Of a stretch of DNA of 64,000 bases, positions 35,808 through 45,636 are shown piece after piece. The translations under genes were made by a program, and so were the position numbers. The notes beneath the pieces were generated by a model. It was not told the origin of the DNA. It saw only the letters and a program-made list of their open reading frames with translations, and searched no databases. Source of the stretch: Bacillota bacterium. GTDB taxonomy: Bacteria; Bacillota; Clostridia; Christensenellales; DTU072. How positions within the stretch are numbered: the first letter of the stretch is position 1; each line of letters starts with the position of its first letter. The stretch lies in contig JAEXAB010000002.1 of assembly GCA_023394875.1 (NCBI GenBank), positions 124,001 to 188,000 of the forward strand, in the 5' to 3' direction.

Positions 35808-36635
35808 ATGCTGATGAATTGGCTTAAAAACAAAAAAGTCAGAATCAAGGCAAACGCACCTGAACTAAAAAAAACCCTGGTCGTTTTGTCATCTCTGGTT
35901 AGCAAAAATATCAAAAATCAATATAGAAGGTCTGTTTTAGGCATTATCTGGACTGTGTTAGGTCCGCTCCTGAATATGCTTGTTCTGTCCTTCGTTTTTT
36001 CCTATTTTTTTGGCAGAGGCAATATAGGTATGGATTACCCCGTATATATCCTTAGCGGAAACATAGTCTTTAACCTTATGCGTATGGCTACCGGCAATTC
36101 TCTAACCTGCATCGTTGACAATTACGAACTGTTGACAAAAACAAGAATACAATATTCTGTCTTCCCTATTTCCCAAAACCTGTCTTCGGCGGTAAATTTC
36201 GGTTTTTCTATGCTGGCATTAATTATTGTTATGCTGGTAAGATTATCAAGAGGCGTAGGGTTTTATTGGACAATGCTATTGACAATAGTGCCTTGGCTGC
36301 CGTCCGTTCTTCTGTTTTCGGTAGGCGTATCCTTTATACTGTGCGCAATTTACGTCAGATTCCGCGATATAAAACACATATACAGCATATTCCTAACCCT
36401 TTGGATGTATATGACCCCGATTTTCTATTCATTCTCAATATTACCCGAAAACGTGCAGAAAGTAATAATGTTCAATCCGATGTACCACTATACCAAATAT
36501 TTCCGCAATGCCCTTGTGGGTATTGTTCCCGACTTACAAGCACACCTAATATGTTATGGAGTTGGTATTGGCTTCTTTTTGATAGGCTCTCTCATTTTCC
36601 GCCTAACTAGAAAGAAGTTTATACTATATATGTAA
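35808..36635 (+). CDS. ABC-2 type polysaccharide exporter permease (Wzm/TagG-like)
   Basis: 275 residues from the ATG at 35808 (MLMNWLKNKKVRIK). An upstream in-frame start at 35685 would lie inside the divergent gene and before the promoter, so it is rejected. The cytosolic N-terminal helix SLVSKNIKNQYRRSVLGIIW is the conserved entry of ABC-2 polysaccharide permeases, followed by six hydrophobic segments; LWMYMTPIFYSFSILPE and the FNPMYHYTKYFRNAL stretch are further family marks. It pairs with the ATPase that starts 2 nt after its stop codon. It exports a lipid-linked glycan across the membrane. Confidence 0.9.
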   Translation: MLMNWLKNKKVRIKANAPELKKTLVVLSSLVSKNIKNQYRRSVLGIIWTVLGPLLNMLVLSFVFSYFFGRGNIGMDYPVYILSGNIVFNLMRMATGNSLTCIVDNYELLTKTRIQYSVFPISQNLSSAVNFGFSMLALIIVMLVRLSRGVGFYWTMLLTIVPWLPSVLLFSVGVSFILCAIYVRFRDIKHIYSIFLTLWMYMTPIFYSFSILPENVQKVIMFNPMYHYTKYFRNALVGIVPDLQAHLICYGVGIGFFLIGSLIFRLTRKKFILYM

Positions 36636-36636
36636 A

Positions 36637-37410
36637 ATGACACTTGATAAAGACATACTGATAGAGGTAAACGACGTCTGTATGAAGTTCCGTCTGCCCA
36701 CCGAAAAAATTGACAACATGAAGGAATACGTAATAAAAGCGATTAAGGGCAAACTTCACTATACCAATTTTGACGTCCTGAAAAACATCTCTTTTAACGT
36801 AAAAAGAGGAGAAAGTCTTGGACTTATAGGCAGAAACGGCGCAGGCAAAAGCACTTTACTTAGAATAATTTCCGGCATAATAGAACCCACCAACGGCTAC
36901 GTCCGCACTCAAGGCAATATGGTTCCCTTACTAAAACTAGGCGCAGGCTTCGACCAAAACGCCACCGGCAAAGAAAACATATTCCTAAACGGCGCCATGC
37001 TAGGTTTCAACCACAAGGAGATGCAAAAAAAATACGATAGCATTGTGGAATTTTCCGAACTGGAAAAATTCATGAACGTACCCCTAAAGAACTACTCTTC
37101 GGGTATGCTTACCCGCCTTGGCTTTGCCATCGCCGTGGACGTAAATCCCGACATAATGCTGATTGACGAAATTCTCTCCGTAGGCGACGCCCCTTTCCAA
37201 AGAAAATGCGCCGACAAAATCGAAAGCCTCAAAAACAACGGAGTAACTTTCATCGTCGTCTCCCACAGCATGCAGCAAATCAACAAGCTTTGCCAAAAAA
37301 CGATATGGTTAAATAACGGGATAATAGAACTATTGGACAATTCGGAATTGGTAATAAAAGAATATTTAAATTATTGCTCCAAATATACAAATAATAATAC
37401 TAAACAGTAG
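36637..37410 (+). CDS. ABC exporter ATPase for polysaccharide (Wzt/TagH-like)
   Basis: 257 residues: Walker A GRNGAGKST (about 83-91), Q-loop region, signature YSSGM (about 151-155), Walker B IMLIDEI with the following VGD, and the switch His in VVSHS. The insertion FRLPTEKIDNMKEY before the first strand is typical of the Wzt/RfbE/TagH group. It lacks the long C-terminal carbohydrate-binding domain seen in O9a-type Wzt. The gene starts directly behind the permease stop with no ribosome binding site of its own, so translation is coupled. Confidence 0.92.
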   Translation: MTLDKDILIEVNDVCMKFRLPTEKIDNMKEYVIKAIKGKLHYTNFDVLKNISFNVKRGESLGLIGRNGAGKSTLLRIISGIIEPTNGYVRTQGNMVPLLKLGAGFDQNATGKENIFLNGAMLGFNHKEMQKKYDSIVEFSELEKFMNVPLKNYSSGMLTRLGFAIAVDVNPDIMLIDEILSVGDAPFQRKCADKIESLKNNGVTFIVVSHSMQQINKLCQKTIWLNNGIIELLDNSELVIKEYLNYCSKYTNNNTKQ

Positions 37411-37426
37411 AATCGGAGGATTACAC

Positions 37427-39247
37427 ATGCAAGACGTTGTGTTACAAAAAATTGTTTTCCCAAAAACCGGGATATGCGAATTTGAGAATTTATATTACAG
37501 GAAAATAGGTCTGCCTTCCTCCCGTGATATTTTTAGAAAAGAAATAATCTTCAAGAGACATCAAAGAGTTGCTTTTGATACTTATATCAATTCTTTATCA
37601 TTGCTTAAGTGGACCAGATATACCTATGCCGACAATAATTTCAGTTTGAGAATTACTGTTAAAGGATCTTTTCTTATAAGTCTAGTTCATATGCACGTTA
37701 AACATGGTCGGATACTAGAATATAAGCCATTATTGCAACAAACAGTGCGTTGTGGGGAAAAAACTACCTATACGTTTCCATATGTTACCGATAACCCTTG
37801 GGGTTGCTTGAGTTTTTGCATCGAGGGTTTAGAGGACGACAGCGTTTTTTATAATGCAGCTTATATCAGCAGAATTGAAGAAAAACCCAGAGAGGTAAAA
37901 ATAGCTATTGGCATATGCACGTTTAAAAGAGAAAAATACGTTCTCAACAATTTAAGAAATTTATGCGACCATATTCTGAATAACGTAGAATCGGAATTAC
38001 ACGATAAACTGGAAGTATTTATTTCCGACAACGCCAAAACTCTTTCGGTATCAGAATTTAATAGTGATAAAATTCATTTGTTCCCCAACAAAAATACCGG
38101 TGGGTCTGGCGGCTTTACTCGTTGCATGATAGAAGTCAATAACGCCAACGAAAAAGGCAGTGGTTTTACTCATATTCTTCTTATGGACGACGATATAATT
38201 TTTGATCCAGAAGCGATATTAAGAACGTATAAGATATTAAGTATCTGCAAAGAGCAATATTTAGATTCGTTTGTCGGCGGAGCAATGTTCAGAATAGACA
38301 GACCAAATATTCAACACGCCAACGGAGAGCATTGGCACGGAAGCCGTTGCGAAAGCTTTGTAGAAACGTATAATAACAACCGCGACATGTTAGATATCAT
38401 TAATATTATAGAAAATGAGTTTTTTACCGATTCCAATTATCAGGCTTGGTGGTTCTGTGCCATACCCATGACTATCTGCACAAAAGATAATCTATCCATG
38501 CCGTTTTTTATTAAGTCGGACGATATAGAATATAGCATCAGAAATCTTAGAAATCTTATTTTACTAAACGGCATAAACGTCTGGCATGAATCATTTGAAT
38601 CTAAATACTCGGCTCCTAACGAATATTACACAGTCAGAAATTATCTGATATCGGCTTCCATTCATCAGACGAATATAACGAAATACGATATAATCAGATT
38701 ACTAAAGAACTATACTAAACATTACGTTTGTAATTACAAATATTACGAAGTGGAACATTTATGCAACGCCATAAATGATTTTTTGAAGGGCGTTGACTAT
38801 TTCAAATCAATAGATATAGATGAAATGCACAAAAAATTGATGCAAAAAGGCTATAAAATGGTAGACAAAGACCAATTGCCTGTTCAATTTTCCGACGATA
38901 AATACTTTGCCGATATATCCTATGAGCCTCATTGGACAAAATTAAGAAAAAAAATAGCCAAACATTTAGTTAACGGCTTGGTTTTACCTGCCAAAGGTTT
39001 TGCCGTTTTGGGCATGTGGGGCGGCACGTATGCGCAAACCTATCGTAAAAAGTTTATAGTAAGGTATGAAATAAGTACGAAAAAAGGTTTCATTATCGAG
39101 CGTAGTTTTTCAAAATTCATAAAAGTATATTCCTTATTCTTAAAAACGAAAAAGAATATACTAAGAAAATTCGATTCAGGCAAAACAGAGTTTCATGAAA
39201 GAAGAAATGAACTTCACGGAATTGATATCTGGAGCAAAATATTATAA
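37427..39247 (+). CDS. Galactofuranosyltransferase-like glycosyltransferase (GlfT2 family) I
   Basis: 606 residues with the GlfT2 layout: an N-terminal beta-sandwich (1-155), a GT-A domain with CTFKRE at 164-169, NKNTGGSGGFTR at 221-232 and metal-binding DDD at 254-256, the acceptor motif KSDDIEYSIR followed by WHESF, and a helical C-terminus. In mycobacteria GlfT2 polymerises galactofuranose from UDP-Galf. With UDP-galactopyranose mutase in the locus, a galactofuranosyl linkage is the likely product. GGAGG lies 7 nt before the ATG; the gene is third in the exporter operon. Confidence 0.85.
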   Translation: MQDVVLQKIVFPKTGICEFENLYYRKIGLPSSRDIFRKEIIFKRHQRVAFDTYINSLSLLKWTRYTYADNNFSLRITVKGSFLISLVHMHVKHGRILEYKPLLQQTVRCGEKTTYTFPYVTDNPWGCLSFCIEGLEDDSVFYNAAYISRIEEKPREVKIAIGICTFKREKYVLNNLRNLCDHILNNVESELHDKLEVFISDNAKTLSVSEFNSDKIHLFPNKNTGGSGGFTRCMIEVNNANEKGSGFTHILLMDDDIIFDPEAILRTYKILSICKEQYLDSFVGGAMFRIDRPNIQHANGEHWHGSRCESFVETYNNNRDMLDIINIIENEFFTDSNYQAWWFCAIPMTICTKDNLSMPFFIKSDDIEYSIRNLRNLILLNGINVWHESFESKYSAPNEYYTVRNYLISASIHQTNITKYDIIRLLKNYTKHYVCNYKYYEVEHLCNAINDFLKGVDYFKSIDIDEMHKKLMQKGYKMVDKDQLPVQFSDDKYFADISYEPHWTKLRKKIAKHLVNGLVLPAKGFAVLGMWGGTYAQTYRKKFIVRYEISTKKGFIIERSFSKFIKVYSLFLKTKKNILRKFDSGKTEFHERRNELHGIDIWSKIL

Positions 39248-39272
39248 AAAAACGGTGTACGACGTTTTTTTA
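39246..39272. terminator. Short bidirectional terminator between convergent genes
   Basis: AAAAAACG and CGTTTTTT flank an 8-nt loop in the 22-bp gap between the stop codons of the GlfT2-like gene (plus) and the pyruvyl transferase fusion (minus), so either strand gives an A-stem-T-tract hairpin. The stem is AT-rich and its strength is uncertain. Confidence 0.45.
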
Positions 39273-41975
39273 TTTTCTTTTGGGTGTCAGATTTCTGTCA
39301 TGCGTATCAAAATTCACACTGTCCGTTACGAAAGATTTTTGAGTGTCAAAAATAACTATATTCAATCCTCTTTCGTTTATTGAATACTCGGTTTTATTAA
39401 TAACAATACTAGAAAAATTTCCTTGATGCAGAGGTGCGCTTACCATATGCAAGTCGCATTTGCCGATTTTCGCATTGTATTCTACTTTCTTATCATATTC
39501 ACATTTCTCTTCAATAACAACACCATGGCTTATTACTGCCAGATATCCACACCAATGTGCTTTTGTCAAATCAGACTTTAACCCAAGATTGCCTAATAAA
39601 TTATTTAATTCATTATTTATTGACATTCCCGGTGTATCTTTAGCGGAAATAATTATTATTGCATTTTCTTTTATTTCATTAATCTGCGATAAATAAGCGT
39701 AGATATTATTTTCTTTAGCATAATTATAATTCAGATATTTAAACAGTAGGTCAAACTTTTTCTTGATTTCATTATTTTCGTTTTCCAGTCTTTTTATAAT
39801 CATATCATAGGTAGAAAAAGATTTTTTATTGCCACCGTCTATTTTTTCTTTAAGCCATTTTTTACATCTTGTTATTTCATTAGACAAAATTGAATTAACT
39901 TCATCGTAGTTTATATCACCGAGCATTCCTTCAATTTTTGAAACGTCGATATCTTGTTTAATAAGTCTATTTTGCAACCCTATTACTTTTAATAAACTTT
40001 CGAATCTGGCAATACCTCTACCCTCATTGGCTATAGCAATGAAATTTTTCTTGAAAATGATAGAAAAACAAACACCGTGGAATGAATCGGTAATTACGTA
40101 ATCGCTATTCATAATGCAATTCAATCTGTCCTCAATCATGCCTAATTCCAGATCAATATCCCATTTGTTTTTCGCGTTTTGATTATTGTAAAACATCTCC
40201 GAATAGACTTTATACGGTTTATTCTTTATTTTGGAAACAGTCTTTAGAATGTTCGATTTATTCATAGATGGGTCAAGAATATACGCGGCAATATAACCGT
40301 CGCTATATTTATTTTTCGCCTTATTCGCTAACGAAACGTAGATATTTCTGTCGCACAAAAACACCGGATCTAATACGTGTTCTGCATCTATCCCGAACTG
40401 ACTTTTTGCCAATGCTACTCCGCTTATTTCTCTGACCGAAAAAGCGTCGAATTTTTTCATAAAATATGACATTTCCGCTCTTTCAACCTCATCACCGGTA
40501 AACTCATCATGCCCAAATGAAGCAGCGTAAGCAATCTTTTGCTTATTGTCACTGACCCAATCCAACGTGATGTACTGAGCAAAATTGTTATATAGATTAT
40601 GATGAAATAACTGGTCTGAACCTACTAAAAAAGTACTTACAGTATCATTTAACCGGCGCATTTCATCTTTATTTTCGAAATAATCAATCAACTCGTCATT
40701 GTCAAAAGGCGATTCGTAATAAATTTTATCAAGCGGTGCAGGAGGGTGCTTACTGTTTTTGGGTCTTTCAATCAATAAGCAACTGTATCCCAACTCTTTT
40801 ATAGTATTGTAAAGAGCAACGTACGTAAGAGAACCACCAAAGTTTTCTACCGTCGGAATTCCAACAATACCCACTTCATACATGCCTTTTTCTGCCAAAA
40901 TTACAGATTCTGAAAATGATTTTTTCTTGAGATAATTATAAAATAGTTTCTTATTTTTATGATGAGGATAATATTCCATAATACGATTCTTTATAGAATT
41001 TGGATCTATATTCATTTTCTCATAGAAATGTATTTTATCTTTTAATCTTTCGAAAAATGCTTTTCCTTTATTGTTGTTGACAAAAACGAGCGACGTGCCC
41101 TTTCTATCATTTTCTATATATTGTTGAATACCCCAAAAATCTCCTATGCTTATTTCTCCAATTCTTGGGAATTTTGAAAACTTACATTTTTCGCAACAGT
41201 CCCGAATAATCAGATTATCTTGAAAACCAATCTGAAATTCGTCGTTGTTTCTCCATGTGTTGACATATGGCATAGCTGTTTTGTAGATAATATTAGTTAC
41301 GTCTGCTCTCCAACCAAATTCTTTGTTTCTGAATTTAACGTCTTTTATTTTATCAACGGCTTTATCCTTAAGAAAAGAAGACAAATGGATCTGTGAAGGA
41401 ACTCCATGGCACAATAAATCTATAGTAATAAGATTGTCATAGTCTGCTTTCAGATAGTTCTTTAATCCTGCGACCTGACAAGGACATCCGGTAAACAGAA
41501 CTACCTTATTATCATCAAGATCATTTTTTATTTCACGATAAATTACGTTTACTTCGCTTTGAACGTATTTGGAGCCTTGGCATTTTTTAAGATCTGCTTC
41601 CGAATAAACTCTGATAAATTTTGCAACCATATTTTCATCAAAAGCTACTCCGTAAACAATTCCCTTTTTTTCTAATATGTAATTTGCGGCGATTGTAAAC
41701 ATTCCACCGCTCGAACTGTTCACTCTTATTGCATCATTAGCTTGTACAGCATACGTTTCCGGTAAAACGTTGTTATTTACAATATAATGATTGACCGGGC
41801 ATACGTTTTGGCAGTGATGACAATTAATACATAAATCATTGTTAATTTCAGGATATAAAAATGTATGATAGCCTTCTTTCATTTTAATTGCGTTAGTTGG
41901 GCAAATATTCATACATGCACCGCAACCGGCACATTTATTAAAAAAATCATCCTTAATTATTTTTATTTTACTCAT
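39270..41975 (-). CDS. Ferredoxin / FrhB-like / polysaccharide pyruvyl transferase / ILEI-like fusion
   Basis: 901 residues in four parts. (a) Two 4Fe-4S motifs with Cys 15, 18, 21, 25 and 49, 52, 55, 59. (b) A FrhB/FdhB-like domain (about 75-350) with TGCPCQVAGLKNYL and CCEKCKFSKFPRIGEISIGD. (c) A polysaccharide pyruvyl transferase domain (about 365-700) with VGSDQLFHH, the AYAASFGHDE strand and VITDSFHGVCFSI. (d) A C-terminal part (about 760-901) with DTPGMSINNELNNLL and GLNIVIFDTQ, resembling the ILEI/FAM3 domain. Ferredoxin-FrhB fusions to pyruvyl transferases are known in polysaccharide loci; the fourth part is my own reading. It is the last gene of the minus-strand glycan operon and may add pyruvyl ketals to the glycan. 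Confidence 0.75.
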   Translation of the reverse strand: MSKIKIIKDDFFNKCAGCGACMNICPTNAIKMKEGYHTFLYPEINNDLCINCHHCQNVCPVNHYIVNNNVLPETYAVQANDAIRVNSSSGGMFTIAANYILEKKGIVYGVAFDENMVAKFIRVYSEADLKKCQGSKYVQSEVNVIYREIKNDLDDNKVVLFTGCPCQVAGLKNYLKADYDNLITIDLLCHGVPSQIHLSSFLKDKAVDKIKDVKFRNKEFGWRADVTNIIYKTAMPYVNTWRNNDEFQIGFQDNLIIRDCCEKCKFSKFPRIGEISIGDFWGIQQYIENDRKGTSLVFVNNNKGKAFFERLKDKIHFYEKMNIDPNSIKNRIMEYYPHHKNKKLFYNYLKKKSFSESVILAEKGMYEVGIVGIPTVENFGGSLTYVALYNTIKELGYSCLLIERPKNSKHPPAPLDKIYYESPFDNDELIDYFENKDEMRRLNDTVSTFLVGSDQLFHHNLYNNFAQYITLDWVSDNKQKIAYAASFGHDEFTGDEVERAEMSYFMKKFDAFSVREISGVALAKSQFGIDAEHVLDPVFLCDRNIYVSLANKAKNKYSDGYIAAYILDPSMNKSNILKTVSKIKNKPYKVYSEMFYNNQNAKNKWDIDLELGMIEDRLNCIMNSDYVITDSFHGVCFSIIFKKNFIAIANEGRGIARFESLLKVIGLQNRLIKQDIDVSKIEGMLGDINYDEVNSILSNEITRCKKWLKEKIDGGNKKSFSTYDMIIKRLENENNEIKKKFDLLFKYLNYNYAKENNIYAYLSQINEIKENAIIIISAKDTPGMSINNELNNLLGNLGLKSDLTKAHWCGYLAVISHGVVIEEKCEYDKKVEYNAKIGKCDLHMVSAPLHQGNFSSIVINKTEYSINERGLNIVIFDTQKSFVTDSVNFDTHDRNLTPKRK

Positions 41976-41994
41976 TAATTTTACCTCTATACAA

Positions 41995-43746
41995 TTATTT
42001 CGAGTTATTTATTTTTTGATACTTCTTTGCTATTCTACCATATAAAAATAGCATTTTAATAGCGATAACAAAAATTTTTTTCACCGATATTATTATTTCT
42101 GAAAATTTCTGTATTGTCACAAACCCTTTGCCTAACTCTACGTTGTATTGGATTGTGGTTTTGGATTTGTAGAAGTCTCTGGGCTTAGATAAGAACATAT
42201 CGATTACTCTGCCGCATTTGACTTCGTCCATGTTGTAAAAACAAGTGGGTATCAGGTAGCCGTTTAGTGTGAGGACTTGTTTAATAAAGCTCCATTTGGT
42301 TTTTTTTGCGCGGTAGACGTCTTCGCCTATTTGGTAGCCTTTTTCTATCAATTGTTCTTGAGTATATTGTTTGGGAAGCTTGGCGCGGATTTGGTTGTGG
42401 AGCTGTTCTCCGTCGATAGATAAAAAGTAGTCGGGACCTTTCAAAAAGTCATTATAGGCTTGAAAAAGTAAGTCAACGGCGTAGTATCTTTGATAGACAA
42501 GCTGCTTGCCTACTGCCCTAATCAATTTTTTTAGGTGGAAAGCAGCCCCTAAATCGGGGCGGTATATTGCGTTTATTATCATTTCGTTGCGTTTGATATA
42601 ATACTCCAATTCCCCCGAATACTTCTTGTCAAAACCTTCATGCCATACGCCAAGACCGTTAATAGTCATAATGGCGTTGCCGCAGCGTAAGCCGTATTCT
42701 ATATCGTCGCCTTTGATAAACATAGGCAGGGGCAAACCGTGTTTTTCCACAACGGATATCGGCATACACATAAACCACCAAGCGTTATAATCAACGGGCG
42801 CGTCACGTTCGGAGAGCAACAAAGAGTTAATGCAGCGCATATCATAGCCTTTGTTGTTTGGCACAATGGTAGTCCCTCCCCAGGTAGAGCCGTTTTCGTA
42901 CTGAATATACGGCTTATCTAGGATAAGCATAGTACCGCCTACCGAAAAATTTTCTATATCTTTGGCAAAATTTAGTATGCCAATAAGCTTGTCAAAAACC
43001 TCGCCGTCAAAAACTATATCGTCGTCCATCAAAAGAACGTGGCTAAACTCGTCCTTCCTTTTGTTAACTTCCACCATTCCTCTGGTAAAACCGCCCGAAC
43101 CGCCCAAATTCTTATTGGGATAGACCTTACCGACAGGCAAATCCTCACTTTTTATAGTCTGACCATTGTCGATTAAAAACACTTCTAAAGCTTTTTCCAA
43201 TTCCGCATTGCTCTCAAGGTGTTTTTTAAGGCGCCGCAAATTACTCAGAACGTATTCTTCCCGCTTATAAGTACAAATCACTATACCAAGTTTAATTTTA
43301 TTTATGGGCTCGTTTTCGACTAAATAACTGCCCCCGAAAAATTCGCAGGTAGCCGTAGCCGTAATTTCCGCATAGATATACCCCTCGCCGTCAAAAGCAT
43401 TAAGGTCAACCGGTATTTTTGCCACCCCTCTATTGTTCATAGCAAAGGGAAGTTCGGCTAATTTTGTGTCTTCGCTTTTTCCGCTTATAAGAGTTGCTTT
43501 TCTTATGGTAATAACCCCCTCGCCTAGAAGTTCCAAAGCGATGGTTATTTTATCTATGGTAGTAAATTTTTTGTATTTGGAATACGAAAAACAATTAAAA
43601 TAGGTGTTTAAGCTGATTGTGGAATTTGGTTCAAGAATAACGGAGGTCTTGTTAAAAACCGCTTTTCCTTTGCTCCTGAAATATAATTCCCCTTCCTCTC
43701 TTAGTCCCAGAAAAGGAAGTTTTATCCTAAACAGTTTTTCAGCCAT
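41995..43746 (-). CDS. Galactofuranosyltransferase-like glycosyltransferase (GlfT2 family) II
   Basis: 583 residues, same layout as the 37427-39247 protein: N-terminal beta-sandwich, CTYKREEYVLSNLRRL, NKNLGGSGGFTRG, LLMDDDIVFD, KGDDIEYGLR, then GVWHEGFDKKYS and a helical tail. It starts 8 bases inside the end of the mutase gene with AAGGAG upstream, which ties it to galactofuranose supply. The two GlfT2-like genes are clearly related but diverged, so they may make different linkages, as GlfT1/GlfT2 do in mycobacteria. Confidence 0.87.
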   Translation of the reverse strand: MAEKLFRIKLPFLGLREEGELYFRSKGKAVFNKTSVILEPNSTISLNTYFNCFSYSKYKKFTTIDKITIALELLGEGVITIRKATLISGKSEDTKLAELPFAMNNRGVAKIPVDLNAFDGEGYIYAEITATATCEFFGGSYLVENEPINKIKLGIVICTYKREEYVLSNLRRLKKHLESNAELEKALEVFLIDNGQTIKSEDLPVGKVYPNKNLGGSGGFTRGMVEVNKRKDEFSHVLLMDDDIVFDGEVFDKLIGILNFAKDIENFSVGGTMLILDKPYIQYENGSTWGGTTIVPNNKGYDMRCINSLLLSERDAPVDYNAWWFMCMPISVVEKHGLPLPMFIKGDDIEYGLRCGNAIMTINGLGVWHEGFDKKYSGELEYYIKRNEMIINAIYRPDLGAAFHLKKLIRAVGKQLVYQRYYAVDLLFQAYNDFLKGPDYFLSIDGEQLHNQIRAKLPKQYTQEQLIEKGYQIGEDVYRAKKTKWSFIKQVLTLNGYLIPTCFYNMDEVKCGRVIDMFLSKPRDFYKSKTTIQYNVELGKGFVTIQKFSEIIISVKKIFVIAIKMLFLYGRIAKKYQKINNSK

Positions 43747-44842
43747 TTAGCTCCTTATCGGCAATATTAAGCGCCGATTCTATAACTTTATCCATATCAA
43801 AATAGGCGTATTGCCCCAGTCTGCCCCCGAAGATTACTCCCCTTTCGGCTTGGGCTTTCTCCTTGTATTTTTCATACAAAGTGTTGTTCCTTTCGTTGTT
43901 AATGGGATAATACGGCTCCATTCCCGATTTCCACTCAGCAGGATACTCCTTGCTTATTATAGTCGTAGGCTGCTTCCCGAAAGCGAAATGCTTGTGTTCG
44001 ATTATCCTCGTAAACGGAACTTCCCTTTCGGTATAGTTCATTACCGCCACCCCTTGATAGTTATCAAGCTTTATTTCTTCGGTTTCAAAGCGTACAGAAC
44101 GGTATTCCAGTTCTCCGAAACAATAGTCAAAATATCTGTCTATCATACCGGTAAACACCGTTTTTGGGGCTATATCTTTATTTTCTTTGATAAAATCAAA
44201 ATAATCGGTGTTTGTAATAACGGTTATTCCTTCTATCATTTTTTCCACCATTGCGGTGTAGCCGTCAATGGGTATACCTTGGTACGGGTCGTCAAAATAG
44301 TTGTTGTCATAAATAAACCTCAGCGGCAATCTTTTTATAATAAATGGCGGCAATTCTGTGCAGTCTCTGCCCCATTGCTTTTCGGTGTAGCCCTTAATAA
44401 GCTTTTCATAAACGTCTTTACCTACCAGCTTCAACGCCTGCTCTTCCAAGTTTTTCGGCTCCTCAATATTGAGGTCTTTTATCTGACGGGCAATTTCTTC
44501 TTTCGCTTGAGCCGGCGTTACCACCCCCCACAGCTTATTGAAGGTGTTCATATTAAACGGTAGGTTGTATATCTCCCCTTTGTAGTTTGCCACAGGGCTG
44601 TTGATATAATTATTAAAAGCGGCAAAGTTGTTTACAAAATCCCAAACTTTTTTGTTCCTGGTGTGGAAAATATGGGCGCCGTAGCGGTGAACGAAAATTC
44701 CGTTGACGTTTTCGGTAAAAATATTACCGCCGATATGCCCGCGCTTTTCGATAATAAGGACTTTTTTGCCCGCTTTTTTCGCCTGATGAGCAAAAACCGC
44801 CCCGAAAAGTCCGCAGCCTACCACCAAATAATCGTATTTCAT
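43739..44842 (-). CDS. glf: UDP-galactopyranose mutase
   Basis: 367 residues starting MKYDYLVVGCGLFGAVFAHQ. It has an FAD dinucleotide fold (GCGLFG), EKRGHIGGN, RYGAHIFHT, NLPFNMNTFNKLWG and GRLGQYAYFDMD near the end, all standard for Glf. The flavoenzyme interconverts UDP-galactopyranose and UDP-galactofuranose. I chose the ATG at 44842 over 44854 because GGAGAG stands just before it and the ATGA overlap with the upstream stop is the usual coupled arrangement. The downstream GlfT2-like gene overlaps its end by 8 bases. Confidence 0.95.
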   Translation of the reverse strand: MKYDYLVVGCGLFGAVFAHQAKKAGKKVLIIEKRGHIGGNIFTENVNGIFVHRYGAHIFHTRNKKVWDFVNNFAAFNNYINSPVANYKGEIYNLPFNMNTFNKLWGVVTPAQAKEEIARQIKDLNIEEPKNLEEQALKLVGKDVYEKLIKGYTEKQWGRDCTELPPFIIKRLPLRFIYDNNYFDDPYQGIPIDGYTAMVEKMIEGITVITNTDYFDFIKENKDIAPKTVFTGMIDRYFDYCFGELEYRSVRFETEEIKLDNYQGVAVMNYTEREVPFTRIIEHKHFAFGKQPTTIISKEYPAEWKSGMEPYYPINNERNNTLYEKYKEKAQAERGVIFGGRLGQYAYFDMDKVIESALNIADKELNG

Positions 44843-45636
44843 TTTTCTCTCCATTTTTTGTTGTGCATTCTATTATAAAGTTTTGAGGGCAAAAGCGCCA
44901 GCAAAAGAGGCTTAAAACAATATAAATAATCTTTTATATTCCCTCTCAACGCCTTAGTACCTCTCATTCTTACCAAAAACTCATTTCTACGGGTAGTAAA
45001 AGTATGCCTGTATGCCGAATCTGTTTTTTCGCAATAATCCATCAATATTTCTTGAACGTTACCGCCGATATAACCCTTTGCATACAGCTTAAAGTACAAA
45101 TCATAGTCCTCACAGCGAAAGCAATTTTTGTCTTCGTTATAACCGTTTATTGTCAGCAACGCCTCTTTCTTAATAAGAAGACAAGGATGTATAAAAGGAT
45201 TGTATTTTATTAAGGTTTTTTTATCGACCGTTTCGGGAAAAGTCCTTGTTCCCCAAGATACGTTATTTTCATCAATTAAATTTACCCAAGCCGATACAAA
45301 ACTTAGTTCCTTATGATTATTAAGGTAATCTAGCTCAATTTTCAGCCTATTAGGATAAGAAATATCGTCGGCGTCCATTCTTGCTATATATTCACCTTTG
45401 CTATTATTTATCGCCACGTTAAGCGCGTTGGCAAGTCCGTAATTTTTGTCCGATTTTATTACGATAAGTCTATTGTCTTGTGTGGCAAGCTGTTGCAAAA
45501 TCGGGTAAGTGTTATCCGTTGAGCCGTCGTCGACTACAACAAACTCCAAATCCTTATATTCCCCCTCTAAGATAGAAAGAACCGCCCTACGAACGGTTTT
45601 TTCTCCATTATATACCCCCATAACTACCGATATCAT
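44839..45636 (-). CDS. Family 2 glycosyltransferase
   Basis: 265 residues with a GT-A fold: ISVVMGVYNGEKTVRRAVLS, VVDDGSTDNT, ARMDADDISYPNRL (DxD metal site) and CEDYDLYFKL in the acceptor region. It transfers a sugar from a nucleotide donor during glycan assembly; donor and linkage cannot be told. Start and stop both overlap neighbours as ATGA, so it is translationally coupled to the GT4 and glf genes. Confidence 0.9.
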   Translation of the reverse strand: MISVVMGVYNGEKTVRRAVLSILEGEYKDLEFVVVDDGSTDNTYPILQQLATQDNRLIVIKSDKNYGLANALNVAINNSKGEYIARMDADDISYPNRLKIELDYLNNHKELSFVSAWVNLIDENNVSWGTRTFPETVDKKTLIKYNPFIHPCLLIKKEALLTINGYNEDKNCFRCEDYDLYFKLYAKGYIGGNVQEILMDYCEKTDSAYRHTFTTRRNEFLVRMRGTKALRGNIKDYLYCFKPLLLALLPSKLYNRMHNKKWREK

